Positions 39,750 through 51,560 of a stretch of DNA of 64,000 nucleotides are shown here, piece after piece (the stretch's first letter is position 1; each line of letters starts with the position of its first letter). Below the pieces are notes generated by a model that was not told where the DNA came from, searched no databases, and saw nothing but the letters and a program-made list of their open reading frames with translations. The stretch comes from Pseudomonadota bacterium. Its GTDB lineage: Bacteria; Pseudomonadota; Gammaproteobacteria; Steroidobacterales; Steroidobacteraceae. Made by a program: the position numbers and the translations under genes. The stretch is taken from assembly GCA_021816775.1 (NCBI GenBank), contig JAKAXA010000006.1, forward strand, positions 99,254-163,253, given 5' to 3'.

Positions 39750-39778
39750 TTGCCGGTCATCGATAACGTGGCTACAAT
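39750..39778 (+). promoter_or_regulatory. Sigma-70 promoter giving a near-leaderless transcript
   Basis: TTGCCG (39750-39755), exactly 17 bases, TACAAT (39773-39778). The ATG of the antitoxin-like gene at 39787 begins nine bases after the -10, so transcription should start at or within a few bases of the start codon. No ribosome-binding site could be accommodated. Confidence 0.65.
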
Positions 39779-39786
39779 GACGCTCC

Positions 39787-40134
39787 ATGAAAGACGCTGT
39801 CGTCCGCGCCAGAATCGATGTAGCGCTCAAGGCCGAGGCAGTGGCCGTTCTGAAGGCCAATGACCTGGAGCTGAGTGATGCCATCCGGTTGTTTCTGCGC
39901 CAAGTTGTGCGCAGCGGCGGCCTGCCCTTCGCGGTGCGCAACCCGGGCGTGCGCGTCGCATCCGGCGAGCGGCTGTGGGAAATGAAGCGCAACGCACAGG
40001 GGCGTGATCAACAGCGCATGGCGCAGGGCAACGTCCCGCCCGAATCGATGCTGTTGCTGCGGCCGAAGCGCCTGGAGGGCGCTCAGATCGAGTGGCCAGA
40101 GGCCGCGCTGCTCGATGATCACGCCGCTGCCTGA
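39787..40134 (+). CDS. RelB/DinJ-type ribbon-helix-helix antitoxin-like protein
   Basis: 115 residues. The N-terminal 50 residues match the RelB/DinJ fold: VRARIDVALKAEAVAVLKAN, then SDAIRLFLRQVVRSGGLPF. The C-terminal 60 residues are not typical of DinJ. Overlaps the next gene by 20 bases, so the two are almost certainly co-translated. DinJ-type antitoxins usually partner a RelE/YafQ RNase; here the partner looks like a nucleotidyltransferase instead. Confidence 0.8.
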   Translation: MKDAVVRARIDVALKAEAVAVLKANDLELSDAIRLFLRQVVRSGGLPFAVRNPGVRVASGERLWEMKRNAQGRDQQRMAQGNVPPESMLLLRPKRLEGAQIEWPEAALLDDHAAA

Positions 40135-40915
40135 GATTGCCCTCGCGGAGGAGGAGATCGATCAGATCCTGCGCAGCTGCGCCGGGCGGGCATTGCTCGT
40201 CGGCGGACAGGCTCTTGCCTTCTGGGCCCAGCATTACCAGGTCACGCCACTCGGCGTTCTCGCGGCGAGCGTAACGAGCGATGCCGATTTCATCGGCACG
40301 GCCCAAGTGGCACGCGAGCTGTGGCAGAGTCTGCGAGCTTCGGGTTGGAAATACTGGCAACCGGCTCCCGATGATGCCACTTCACAAACGGCAAAGCTCT
40401 CCAAGACCCTCGGCGGGCAGGGGATCAAACAGATCGATTTTCTGGGCAGCATCATCGGCCTCAACACCGAGGGAGTCCGGCGGCGAGCGGTCGTCCTCAC
40501 CCTCGCGGACGGAACACGGCTTTGGGTCTTGCATCCGCTCGATGTTCTCGAAAGCCGACTGCAAAATCTGGCGCACCTGCCCGCCAAACGAACCTCGCAG
40601 GGCGCTGCTCAAGCTCATTTGGCTCTCGAGATCGCGCGCCGTCATCTGGATGAGGCGCTCCGTCAGGAGTCGCCGCGCCGGTTTTTTGATGCCGTCGAGC
40701 GCGTGGCGCACATGGCACAGGAGGCTGACCTCGCTGGCGTCCTTTACGATTACAAACTGGATCTGCTCGGCGTTGTGCCCATCGATCTCGTTACCAGCGA
40801 TGAGTTTCGTACACGACGCTGGCCGCAGCTGAAGGAAGCAGTGGAGCAACGGCGCCGTGCTTACGCGCAGACTCGTGAGCGCCGGCCGGCCTCCCCGAGG
40901 AGTGCCCGACGTTAA
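40115..40915 (+). CDS. Nucleotidyltransferase-fold protein, putative toxin or partner of the DinJ-like protein
   Basis: 266 residues from the ATG at 40115. A GGQAL motif (LLVGGQALAFWAQ, about 26-38), a DxD pair in TSDADFIG (about 52) and a later acidic strand KQIDFLG (about 105) reproduce the three-carboxylate layout of Pol-beta-type nucleotidyltransferases such as AbiEii/MenT relatives. HPLDVLESRLQNL follows near 145. The family assignment is by motif only. Cognate activity could be toxin, antitoxin or tRNA/protein nucleotidylation. Confidence 0.65.
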   Translation: MITPLPEIALAEEEIDQILRSCAGRALLVGGQALAFWAQHYQVTPLGVLAASVTSDADFIGTAQVARELWQSLRASGWKYWQPAPDDATSQTAKLSKTLGGQGIKQIDFLGSIIGLNTEGVRRRAVVLTLADGTRLWVLHPLDVLESRLQNLAHLPAKRTSQGAAQAHLALEIARRHLDEALRQESPRRFFDAVERVAHMAQEADLAGVLYDYKLDLLGVVPIDLVTSDEFRTRRWPQLKEAVEQRRRAYAQTRERRPASPRSARR

Positions 40916-41061
40916 TGCGCGGTCTGCATCGCGACCCGACGCGCCCGTTCGAACACTTGCACTTTGCGCGCTTGCCCGAAGACATTGTGCTCAGGCTTGA
41001 GCGAGCGGCATTTACCGGCTCCCTGCCACCGCAGGTGTTCTTCGACGGCACCGAGCTATAG
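40915..41061 (+). CDS. Possible 48-residue ORF, third gene of the DinJ-like/NTase operon
   Basis: Its ATG shares a base with the stop of the preceding gene (TAATG), with GAGGAG about 12 bases upstream. The protein (MRGLHRDPTRPFEHLHFARL and so on to PPQVFFDGTEL) has even, coding-like composition and no recognised family. It could be the N-terminal stump of a longer lost gene. Confidence 0.35.
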   Translation: MRGLHRDPTRPFEHLHFARLPEDIVLRLERAAFTGSLPPQVFFDGTEL

Positions 41062-41747
41062 CCGCAGCAGTCCCCCGGCAAGGCCGCGACTGGGGCTGAA
41101 CTCTTCAGCACACGGGCCAAATCCGCCGGGCCGCTTCAGGCATGGCCCGCTCGGGCACTGTCTCAGATACCCCCTGTCGTCCGTCAGCAGGCTCACCCGC
41201 CAAGCTCCTAAGTCGCGATGATGATGACGCCGGTCGAGGTCGCCTCACTCGTCACCAGCCTCATGGCGACCGGGCGCGTCGTGCTTGCGAGGAGCCTTTT
41301 GCCCTTGCCAGCACCACAGAACCCAAACGCGCTGTGTCCATACTCATCCCGCGGATCACTTGCGGCTGGATGGGCCGGAGTTCACGCTGCCGGGCGAGCC
41401 TCGCGCGGGCGTCGTGCGGCTCGTGCCCGTTGCCGCAGCGGGGTCAGGCACCAGGCACCTGACCAGGCCTGGATCATGGATGCAGTCGAGACGTGGCGTG
41501 TTGACCGTCGGACGCCTCGCAACCGCCTTCGACCTTGTCGCGTGGCGGTGCCGCGATCGAGGCTGCGTGGCTGCGTTTCCACATCCCGCTCATCCGCTGC
41601 GATCCCTGCCGTCTGGACCGGCAGTTGCCGGCGCCGATCCGCGCCGCGGCAAGCCCTCGCCTTGGCTCGGCGCGGTGTGCCTGCCGGGATAACCGAGCCG
41701 CCGCGCAGAACGGGGGGAACGGAATCCCCCCGCACCTGCACCGCGTT
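41062..41747. other. Gene-free stretch
   Basis: About 690 bases with no frame resembling a family on either strand. Nothing recognisable. Confidence 0.45.
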
Positions 41748-42650
41748 TCAACGGGTATGGCTCTCGTCCCGTGTGACGTTTCCCTCCGGCTGACGGAAGG
41801 TCGGCGCCAAGGGCGGCTCCCCGACCCGAGACTGCGGCTTCTGCTGCTGCCCTTCACCCGCCCAATACCCAGGGCGGTCGTAGTGCTTGTACAGCAGCGC
41901 TTCCCGGTCGCGATTGACGGTGATTGCCGGGTCGTACTGCGGCGCCTCCTTGATCGCCTTGCGCGTCAAATTGAGTTTCACCGTCTTGTCGGACCACCGC
42001 ATCTCGCGGATCCACTGCGGCGCGATGAGCGCCTTATGACCGAGCCACCAGTTGCTGGTATCCACAATCAGGTATCGAAGGGCCCACGTCTCGTCGTCAA
42101 GCAGCAGACCGTGGACATGGCCGATGTCGCCGTCGCTGGCCTCAATGTCGTACGTCATTATCGCCTTGCAACTACGCAGATGAGTATCGTGCACCTCGCG
42201 TTGTCCCTTCACGGATTCCGCACCCTCATCTTGCGGTCGCGCATGACGGTACTCGGCCGACGCCGCGTCGAATCCCACGCCCGTCACCATGCCGGGATAA
42301 GCGCCGCCGCCCCACAGTCCCGCGCCGCCCCAGTAAATCGGGTAGTTGTAGTAGCCGAGGTACTCCATTTCGTGCTGCCGGGATACCGGCTTATCGGTGT
42401 CGATGTTCGGGCTGTTCTTGACCTGCTCCCTCGTGATCGAAACGGGCAGCACCTTGGCATTCGGCTCCAGCTTGCCGATCGACATCGGCGAGATCAACAC
42501 CTTCCGGCTCGACAACCAACTGCCGGTCTCGACGATGAGGTAGCGAATCGCCCACGCATCGTCATCGAAATAAAAATCCTTCACTTTTCCAACAGCACCG
42601 TCAATGGCGTTGACGGCATAACCATCGAGATCATTCATGTTGCGTAACAT
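41748..42650 (-). CDS. Protein with two PRC-barrel domains
   Basis: 300 residues from the ATG at 42650, preceded by a good AAGGAG site. Two homologous PRC-barrel units: residues about 8-75 (YAVNAIDGAVGKVKDFYFDD, AIRYLIVETGSWL) and about 150-215 (DGDIGHVHGLLLDDETW, LRYLIVDTSNWWLGHKALI). A Gly/Tyr/Trp-rich linker (YYNYPIYWGGAGLWGGGAYP) separates them. The C-terminal 60 residues are polar. No signal peptide. Function unknown; single-gene transcript inside an accessory region. Confidence 0.85.
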   Translation of the reverse strand: MLRNMNDLDGYAVNAIDGAVGKVKDFYFDDDAWAIRYLIVETGSWLSSRKVLISPMSIGKLEPNAKVLPVSITREQVKNSPNIDTDKPVSRQHEMEYLGYYNYPIYWGGAGLWGGGAYPGMVTGVGFDAASAEYRHARPQDEGAESVKGQREVHDTHLRSCKAIMTYDIEASDGDIGHVHGLLLDDETWALRYLIVDTSNWWLGHKALIAPQWIREMRWSDKTVKLNLTRKAIKEAPQYDPAITVNRDREALLYKHYDRPGYWAGEGQQQKPQSRVGEPPLAPTFRQPEGNVTRDESHTR

Positions 42651-43859
42651 CGGTCGTTCTCCTTTGCTTGGGTGGACTACGCGCGCCTGGAATCCTGCGA
42701 TTCGCAGTGTTGCACGCTGCCACCCCACGGTACGGGTCCGCGCCGGTCTTCGGTTGAACCCCATTCACTCAACAACTGCCTTCGCATCGCCGCCGCCTTG
42801 GGTTTAAACCCATCCAGCCTGCACAGCCCTCGCTGCCGGACCGGACTTCGACCGGCCTTGTCCCGCTCCGTTAGGAGTGCATGCGTCCGTGCGGACCTGC
42901 TCACCCACTGCGAAGATTGACTGATCGTCCCCGTTCGGCGCGGCCGACGGTTTCGGGTCATGTCTTGAGCGCGACGTCGGTGCTTGCCCCGGTACAGCGT
43001 CTTCGGGGCCGTGCTGGAAACCGGAGCGAGTCAAGGAACCTCCAGCGCCGCCACGGCCCGCGGTATTGCGAACCCTGCGGACGCAAATGCCCACCGGGTG
43101 CCGAGCGTGCTACAACGAATGCAATGACGTCGGTGCGGTGCCTCACATTGAGCACTCAGTTCACGCCGCGCGGGCGCACCCTGCGCGCGCGGCGGTAGGG
43201 CGGTGTGCCGTGGCGGGCGATGCGCGTCGCGTCAGATTGCGTTGCGCGGCAAATTTCGTGAGCGGGTCAGCGGCCGGGTAGACCGCGGCGCGTAACCGGC
43301 CGTGTCAGCCCCGGACAGCGGGCGCTTCGCGATGGATAAAGATGCGGCCACCGCAGCGAGCGGACTGACCGGATGCCGCCTGGTCGCCGGCCTCGGCCGA
43401 CGACGGGGTATCCGACCCTGTGAGTTCAGTCAAATCGTTCGTCGACGGCATGGCGGTACGCGCTACGGCGTCTTCGCCAAGCGAGTTGTAGCATAACGGC
43501 AAGACGCTGCCGACGTGTTGCAAGTTCTGCGCGTTGAGCCGACTTCGCGTGCAGCTGCCTGAACGGAGAGCGACACCCGCGAGCAGCCGATGTCAGATCG
43601 GTTGACGCCACTCCCCCCGGGGCGTCACCGCATTGCAACATACTGCTGTCGGGGCGCTCTGGCGGCCGGTCGGACTGAGGTTCTCGTTGAGCGGAGAAAC
43701 GGATAAGGAGCAGAGAGTCATGTCCTTGAGAGCGTGCCTTCGCGGCGGGTTGGCTTGCCTCCCGGCAGTGCATGTCGGGCGCAGAACGAGCGGCAGGAGC
43801 GCACGGGGCTGGGAATTGGCCTATCCGGCCGGGCGCAGGGGGGGCGGGGAGCTCGGGGT
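42651..43859. other. Gene-free stretch with decayed sequence
   Basis: About 1.2 kb without a supported gene. Only short, compositionally odd frames on both strands. The right part is the extension of the transposase frame beyond its family end, interrupted by stops. Confidence 0.45.
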
Positions 43860-44390
43860 CGATGTGACTGCGCAGGAATTCGTGCCGAGTCGAGCGGTTG
43901 GCGGAATTGGCGAGAAATTCCGGTCGAGCGTTGCGACGCGCAGCGGCGGTGACCCACTCTGACGGACATAACTCATGACGAATCGAGCGCAGCCGCGAGC
44001 CGAATGATGCCCAGACTTCGCGGGGGTGTTTGACAGCGAGGTACTGAAGCAGTGCCTGGTTGGTCTATCCGACTGGGATGTGGAGATGGTGGGCGGCGAG
44101 CCTGTGGCGGACGGCGGTGCGATTGCGCTCTGCCTTGCGACGCAGGTGTTGGGTACCGCTGTTGCCGCAGAGGAGCTGCATGCCGCGCATCCAGAAGGGG
44201 TGCTGGTGAGCGCCGATGATACGCAGGGCTTGTTTGAAAGACAGCTCGATCTTGAAGCGCAGGCCGTAGCCGGCAATGATGTCAAGAGCGGCCAGGGTGA
44301 GGTGGGTGCAGATGAAGATGCAGCGGCCGCGGGTGGGATGTATGACCAATGCGAAGCGTGCCTTCGGCGCAGCGGTCGGCACATCGAGTC
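43860..44390 (-). pseudogene. DDE transposase remnant (IS4-like superfamily)
   Basis: The C-terminal part of a transposase: RFALVIHPTRGRCIFICTHL, then LRFKIELSFKQALRIIGAHQ and HPFWMRGMQ. After an in-frame TAG at 44065-44067 the same frame goes on with TNQALLQYLAVKHPREVWAS and CPSEWVTAAARRNARPEFLA, which is also transposase-like. No N-terminal half and no inverted repeats were found. A dead insertion-sequence fragment. Confidence 0.75.
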
Positions 44391-44439
44391 ACGGCAGAGG
44401 TAGCGCAGAGCGGCCTCTGCGCTCGCCGTAGACGGGGCT

Positions 44440-44680
44440 GTCAGCCTCTTGCCACGGCTCGCTCGAGGCCGCGATCAGCTCGCGCGCCAGCGGAAACAGT
44501 CCCGCGCCAGGCAAACGGCTCGCCGGCGGCTGCAGCGCATAGGCCAGTACCTCGGCAATGTGCGCAAGGACTTCGCCCACAAGACGAGCCGCGCGCTACT
44601 CGACGATCCCCGGACCCGGTTGATCGCCTTAGAGGATCTCAAGGTCAAGAACACGACCGCCAGCGAGTTGTCCGCTGTGC
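44440..44680 (+). pseudogene. IS200/IS605-type TnpB remnant
   Basis: About 75 codons with the TnpB/OrfB pattern: RARQTARRRLQRIGQYLGNV, RKDFAHKTSRALLDD and LIALEDLKVKNTTAS (the helical basic region leading to the RuvC Glu in LEDLKVKN). The N-terminal half, zinc finger and remaining RuvC residues are missing. The adjacent 320 bases to 45,000 hold nothing recognisable. Confidence 0.65.
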
Positions 44681-45000
44681 GACGGTCGGGCAGTCCACGG
44701 CCGCCCGTGTTGGCTCCTGCGGAAGGGGGTCGTGCCGTCATCGCAGGCGCCTTGCTGCTGACAGCCGCAACGGCGCGCGGCGTGCGAGAGAGGTGTGCCA
44801 GAGCCGAAACGATGAGCGAGCTCGCGCAACGTCGGTCGAGGAGTCCCGTATCCACGCGGATTTTGCGGGCCCGATGGAGCGGAACATGGCGTGGGCCGCA
44901 CGGCGGCGCAATTTCTCAGCACTGATGCGGGATCGCATGAGACGCTGCCCACTGCCGGCTTCACCGAAAGATGAGTGCCGTGGCCAGCACCCCGGCGACC

Positions 45001-45349
45001 TCAGGGCGCTGGAGCTACGGGCAGGAGCTGTCGCAGTTGGGCTCGCGGCGCCGGAATCTCTTCCATGACGGTCCGCCACACGATATCCCGATCGATATCA
45101 AACTAGGCGTGGATGAGCCGATTGCGCATTGCGACGATTGCGGTCCACGGTACCGCCGAGGAAGCGTTGCGCTGCCCGGCGGTGATCTTGGCGGCCGCTT
45201 CCCCAAAGATCTCAATGGCACGAACGAGCGCGAAAGGCAGCATGGGGCCACGATCGAGATCCGCTCGATTCTTGCCGGCAACGAAGCGCTGCGCACTTTA
45301 CCGCGGCTTCGATCATGAGGCGAATTCGCGTCAGATCATCAGGCTGCAG
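45001..45349 (-). pseudogene. HEPN toxin of a MNT/HEPN module, inactivated
   Basis: Reading the minus strand, a HEPN protein is visible in two frames. PDDLTRIRLMIEAAVK (from about 45349, possibly decayed start codon CTG) is followed, after an extra base near 45295, by AQRFVAGKNRADLD, FALVRAIEIFGEAAAKI and WTAIVAMRNRLIHA. The RNase motif RX4H is present (RNRLIH) but a TAG at 45103-45105 follows directly, and the family sequence resumes after it (FDIDRDIVWRTV). The toxin is therefore dead by frameshift and nonsense mutation. Confidence 0.8.
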
Positions 45350-45641
45350 ACTGTACTTCGGCCGAGCGGACAACCTCGTCGCGGAAGTGGCGGCTCAAGT
45401 CCTGCGCGGTGCGCAGGTCAATCCGTCGTCCTCCGGCCAGAGCAGACAACTCGCCCTCGATCACGGCCAATCCCAGCAGGCCGGGCTTCTGGCCTGGCTC
45501 GAATTCGACCAGCAGGTCGATGTCGCTGTCCGGCCGGTCGGTTCCCCGCAGTGTCGAGCCGAAGAGCGCCAGTGGTCGCACGTGGTGCCGGCGGCAGATT
45601 GCCGACAAGGCCGTCCGGTCAGCGAATATGGGACGAGGCAT
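45339..45641 (-). CDS. MNT-type nucleotidyltransferase antitoxin
   Basis: 100 residues, intact. The minimal nucleotidyltransferase signature is ALFGSTLRGTDRPDSDIDLL (about residues 21-40) with the catalytic Asp pair. In HEPN/MNT modules this protein modifies and neutralises the HEPN RNase. The ATG at 45641 starts just before the conserved core; longer upstream frame is ignored. Overlaps the broken HEPN gene. Confidence 0.85.
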   Translation of the reverse strand: MPRPIFADRTALSAICRRHHVRPLALFGSTLRGTDRPDSDIDLLVEFEPGQKPGLLGLAVIEGELSALAGGRRIDLRTAQDLSRHFRDEVVRSAEVQSAA

Positions 45642-46324
45642 GATCTGACTGCCCGAGTGAATTTCCAGGGACTTCATACCGCAGTGTTGCAACGAGCGCA
45701 AGCCACGAAAATCAACGGATACATTCCGTCTCAGCCGCGTGGGTGCAGGGGCGGGCATTTCCGTTTGGCCGGGCGCCGGCATAGGCATGCTGCCGTCGGT
45801 CATCCGAACAAGCTGGGGTCGTCCGCCACTGCGCGATCGCCACGGGCAGGTCGGATTTGATCCGGGCTGAGATCGTTTGAACTCGCTCAGTCATCCGCCT
45901 CGTCGCGGGCGAGTAAGCCCGCGACGGGGCTCTGGCGCGTCGGTTGCAGGCGGCGGTGTTGATGCTCACGATCGGAGTCGGGGAAGGCGGCCGCATCGCT
46001 GCAGTGCGTGCGCTTGGAGTGACTCCTGGATCCTCCCCGCTCCGCTGGGTCGAACCATCGTGAAGTCCGCGGCGCTCATCCGGTCGGTGATGCGCCGCGG
46101 CAAACGGGCGGTGCCGTGCGATGCACCGTCTGCGGATCGTCTCAGCTTGCTTGCCGGGCGAGCTCACCAGTCGGTGCGGATCTGGAACCGGTGGGACGAT
46201 GAGCCCAAGACCGCGCTTGAATGCCGCGCAGGTCAGAGCGAGCCTAGCGCCACCACCCGAGCGTCGCCCCGCGACCCGTTCGCGCTTGGGACCCTGCGCT
46301 GCGATCAGCGCGGGTGGGCGGCCT
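45642..46324. other. Gene-free stretch between MNT gene and bamD
   Basis: About 680 bases. Open frames on both strands have shadow-like composition. Nothing recognisable. Confidence 0.45.
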
Positions 46325-47131
46325 CTACCAGAAATGCCACCAGTGGCTCACGGTGATGTCCGCCGCCCGGGTCACCGAGCCGGTGAAGTTCGCCGCGTAG
46401 ACCTTGCGGGCCTGCGCCGCGAGTGTCTTCAGGCCCAGCCGCTCGTACGAGAGGATCATCACGGCGAGCGCGCTCTGGACTGCGGGCGCCTTCTGATAAT
46501 TCTCGAGCACCAGCCGGCAGCGCCGCGCGGCGGCCACGTAGGCGCCGCGCGTGTAGTAGTAGCGCGCGACGTAGGTGTCGTAGGCGGCCAGGCGGTCGCG
46601 CAGATAGATCATGCGCTGCCTGGCATCCTGGGCGTAGATGCTGTGCGGGTACCGGGTGACGACGACGCGGAAGGCCGCGAAGGACTTGCGCACGTTGATC
46701 GGCGGGCGCATGGACAGGTGCGCGCCGAAGAGCCGCTCGATGGGGTTCGCCCGCTTGGGGAAGTGCACCAGCCCCTTCATGTACCAGGCGTAATCGACCC
46801 GCGGGTGCGTCGGGTTCTGCCGGATGAAGGTATTGGCCGCGTCGATGGCGGAATCGTCCTGGCCCGCGCGGTAATATGCGTAGATCAGATCGAGCTGCGC
46901 CTGACGCGCCTGCGGCGTGAATGGAAAGACCGCGGTGAGACGCTGGTAGAGCTTGATCGCGCCGTTGAAATCGAGGTCCCTCAGGTCCTTGTTGGCCTGC
47001 TGGTAGATCGACACCGGGCTGTTGAGCATCAGTTTGCGATGCGTACAGCCGGTGAGGGCGAGCGCGGCCGCGCACAGCGCGACCACGACCATGCCGCGCG
47101 CGCGGCCTCGGGAGGACGGATTGGGAAGCAT
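46325..47131 (-). CDS. bamD: Outer-membrane assembly lipoprotein BamD
   Basis: Essential lipoprotein of the BAM complex that inserts beta-barrel proteins. 268 residues with a signal peptide (about 1-28) and lipobox LTGC, followed by TPRs (YQQANKDLRDLDFNGAIKLY and further repeats). Length is slightly above E. coli BamD. ATG at 47131, or a shorter start at 47092 (MVVVALC). Divergent from rluD, as in E. coli, but here the two ATGs overlap (CATG). Confidence 0.94.
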   Translation of the reverse strand: MLPNPSSRGRARGMVVVALCAAALALTGCTHRKLMLNSPVSIYQQANKDLRDLDFNGAIKLYQRLTAVFPFTPQARQAQLDLIYAYYRAGQDDSAIDAANTFIRQNPTHPRVDYAWYMKGLVHFPKRANPIERLFGAHLSMRPPINVRKSFAAFRVVVTRYPHSIYAQDARQRMIYLRDRLAAYDTYVARYYYTRGAYVAAARRCRLVLENYQKAPAVQSALAVMILSYERLGLKTLAAQARKVYAANFTGSVTRAADITVSHWWHFW

Positions 47132-48149
47132 GGGCAAAGAGTATAGCGAATCGGCCGCCGAGACTTCGGATTCCGACCCGGACCCGGGCGGGGAGTTCCG
47201 CATCCATCGCATCGAGCTGGCGCCCGAGGCCGCCGGCCTGCGTCTCGATCAGGCGCTCTCGCGCGCACTGCCGCAGTACTCGCGCGCGCGGTTGCAGGGC
47301 TGGATCGAGGCCGGCGCGGTCGAGGTCGACGGCCGCCGGCTGCGCGCCAAGGACAAAGTGCTCGGGGGCGAGCACGTGTGCGTGCGCGCGCACTGGCCGG
47401 CCGATACGCGCGTCGAGCCCGAGGCGCTGGCCCTGACCGTGGTGCATCAGGATCGCGGCATCCTCGTCATCGACAAGCCCGCGGGGCTGGTGGTGCATCC
47501 GGGGGCCGGCAATCCCCGGCATACGCTGCAGAACGCGCTGCTCGCGCTCGATCCGGCGCTCGCGCACGTGCCGCGCGCCGGTCTCGTGCACCGCCTGGAC
47601 AAGGACACCAGCGGGCTGCTCGTGGTGGCGCGGACGCCCGCGGCGCATGTCCGCCTGGTCGAGGCGCTTGCGCAGCGCGCCATCGAGCGGGTGTATCTGG
47701 CCGTGTGCACCGGGGCGATGACCGGCGGCGGCCGGGTCGATGAGCCGATCGGCCGGCACCGCACTCAGCGTACGCGCATGGCCGTGCGCAGCGACGGGCG
47801 CGAGGCCGTCACGCATTTCCGCATCGTCAGGCGATTTCCCGGCCACACGCTGGTGCGCGTGCAGCTCGAGACCGGGCGCACGCATCAGATCCGCGTCCAC
47901 CTCGCCCACATCGGCTATCCGGTGGTGGGCGACCCGCTCTACGGGGGCCGCAAGCGGATCCCGGCGGGTTGCAGCGCAGCGCTCGCCGCCGAACTGCGCG
48001 CATTCCCGCGCCAGGCGTTGCACGCGGCGCATCTGGCGCTCGAGCACCCGCTCAGCGGCAAGCGCCTCGAGTGCGACTCGCCGCTGCCGGCCGACATGGC
48101 GCGCCTGCTCGCGGCGCTGGAGCAGGACGAGCGTGATCGGCGCGCCTGA
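47130..48149 (+). CDS. rluD: 23S rRNA pseudouridine synthase RluD
   Basis: Makes pseudouridines in helix 69 of 23S rRNA. 339 residues: S4-like RNA-binding domain (about 30-95, LDQALSRALPQYSRARLQGW), then the catalytic domain with the HRLDKDTSGLL motif (catalytic Asp, about 157) and GRTHQIRVH. About 22 acidic N-terminal residues precede the fold, so a later start is possible. The ATG overlaps that of bamD on the other strand. Confidence 0.94.
   Translation: MGKEYSESAAETSDSDPDPGGEFRIHRIELAPEAAGLRLDQALSRALPQYSRARLQGWIEAGAVEVDGRRLRAKDKVLGGEHVCVRAHWPADTRVEPEALALTVVHQDRGILVIDKPAGLVVHPGAGNPRHTLQNALLALDPALAHVPRAGLVHRLDKDTSGLLVVARTPAAHVRLVEALAQRAIERVYLAVCTGAMTGGGRVDEPIGRHRTQRTRMAVRSDGREAVTHFRIVRRFPGHTLVRVQLETGRTHQIRVHLAHIGYPVVGDPLYGGRKRIPAGCSAALAAELRAFPRQALHAAHLALEHPLSGKRLECDSPLPADMARLLAALEQDERDRRA
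47140..47145 (-). promoter_or_regulatory. Candidate -10 element of bamD
   Basis: The minus strand reads TATACT, eight bases before the bamD ATG; the -35 region is poor. If used, the bamD mRNA would be nearly leaderless. It lies inside the rluD coding sequence. Confidence 0.35.
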
Positions 48150-48876
48150 GCTGATCGAGCCCGACTGGGAGGCGCCGCCCGGGGTGCGCGCCGCCTTTAC
48201 GCTGCGCGCCGGCGGGGTGAGCGCACCGCCCTACGACTCGTTCAATTGCGCCACGCACGTCGGCGATGACCCGCAGGCGGTCGAGCGCAACCGCGCGCGG
48301 CTGCGCGAGCGCCTGGCGCTGCCGTGCGAGCCGGCCTGGCTCGAGCAGGTGCACGGCCGGCGCGCCGTCGAGCTCGGCGCCGGCGGCGGCCCGGCCGGGG
48401 CGGCCGATGCCGCCGTGACCCGCGAGGCGGGCCGGGTCTGCGTGGTCCAGGTGGCCGATTGCCTGCCGGTGCTGCTCGCCGCGCGCGACGGCTCCGCGGT
48501 CGGCGCGGCCCATGCGGGCTGGCGCGGGCTCGCCGCCGGCGTGTTGGAATCGGCGCTGCGCGCGCTCGGGGCCGCACCGGGCGAGGTGCTCGCCTGGTTG
48601 GGGCCGGCGATCGGGCCGCGCCATTACGAGGTTGGCGCCGAGGTGCGCGACGCCTTCACCGGGGCGGACCCCGGCGCGGCGGCGGCCTTCACCCCCAATG
48701 CCCGGGGGCGCTGGCAGTGCGATCTGTACGCACTCGCCCGCCAGCGCCTGGCCGCCCTCGGGGTGGCCCGGGTGTCCGGCGGCCGGTGGTGTACATACGC
48801 GGATTCCGCAAGGTTCTTCTCCTTCCGGCGCGACGGGCGCTGCGGACGCATGGCGGCACTGATCTGGCGCTCTTGA
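48133..48876 (+). CDS. pgeF: Purine nucleoside/peptidoglycan-editing factor PgeF (YfiH)
   Basis: Multicopper-oxidase-like domain (Cu-oxidase_4/DUF152). 247 residues with the metal-site residues in EQVHG (His), [11 protein letters not shown] (Cys) and [12 protein letters not shown] (His), plus [12 protein letters not shown] near the C-terminus. E. coli YfiH removes mis-incorporated L-Ser from muropeptides; homologues act on purine nucleosides. GTG at 48133 overlaps rluD by 17 bases. rluD-yfiH-clpB is the order in E. coli too. Confidence 0.92.
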   Translation: MIGAPELIEPDWEAPPGVRAAFTLRAGGVSAPPYDSFNCATHVGDDPQAVERNRARLRERLALPCEPAWLEQVHGRRAVELGAGGGPAGAADAAVTREAGRVCVVQVADCLPVLLAARDGSAVGAAHAGWRGLAAGVLESALRALGAAPGEVLAWLGPAIGPRHYEVGAEVRDAFTGADPGAAAAFTPNARGRWQCDLYALARQRLAALGVARVSGGRWCTYADSARFFSFRRDGRCGRMAALIWRS

Positions 48877-48931
48877 ACGGCGCTCCGTCCGCCCCCATTG
48901 CCCCTGGAGCCGCGAGATTCTGGGGCTCCCG

Positions 48932-51505
<2,574 letters not shown>

Positions 51506-51516
51506 GGTGTGTTGCG

Positions 51517-51522
51517 TATAAT
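51517..51522 (+). promoter_or_regulatory. Candidate -10 of the fmdB-DUF502 transcript
   Basis: A perfect TATAAT lies 12 bases after the clpB stop and 38 bases before the fmdB ATG. The -35 region is weak. Confidence 0.4.
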
Positions 51523-51560
51523 CGAGACCCGGCTTCTTCCACGACACAGACCTTCTCACC

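Noticed and set aside
45712..46167. 151-codon minus frame before bamD
   Set aside because: Ser/Thr/Arg-rich translation with no family match and competing open frames on the other strand.
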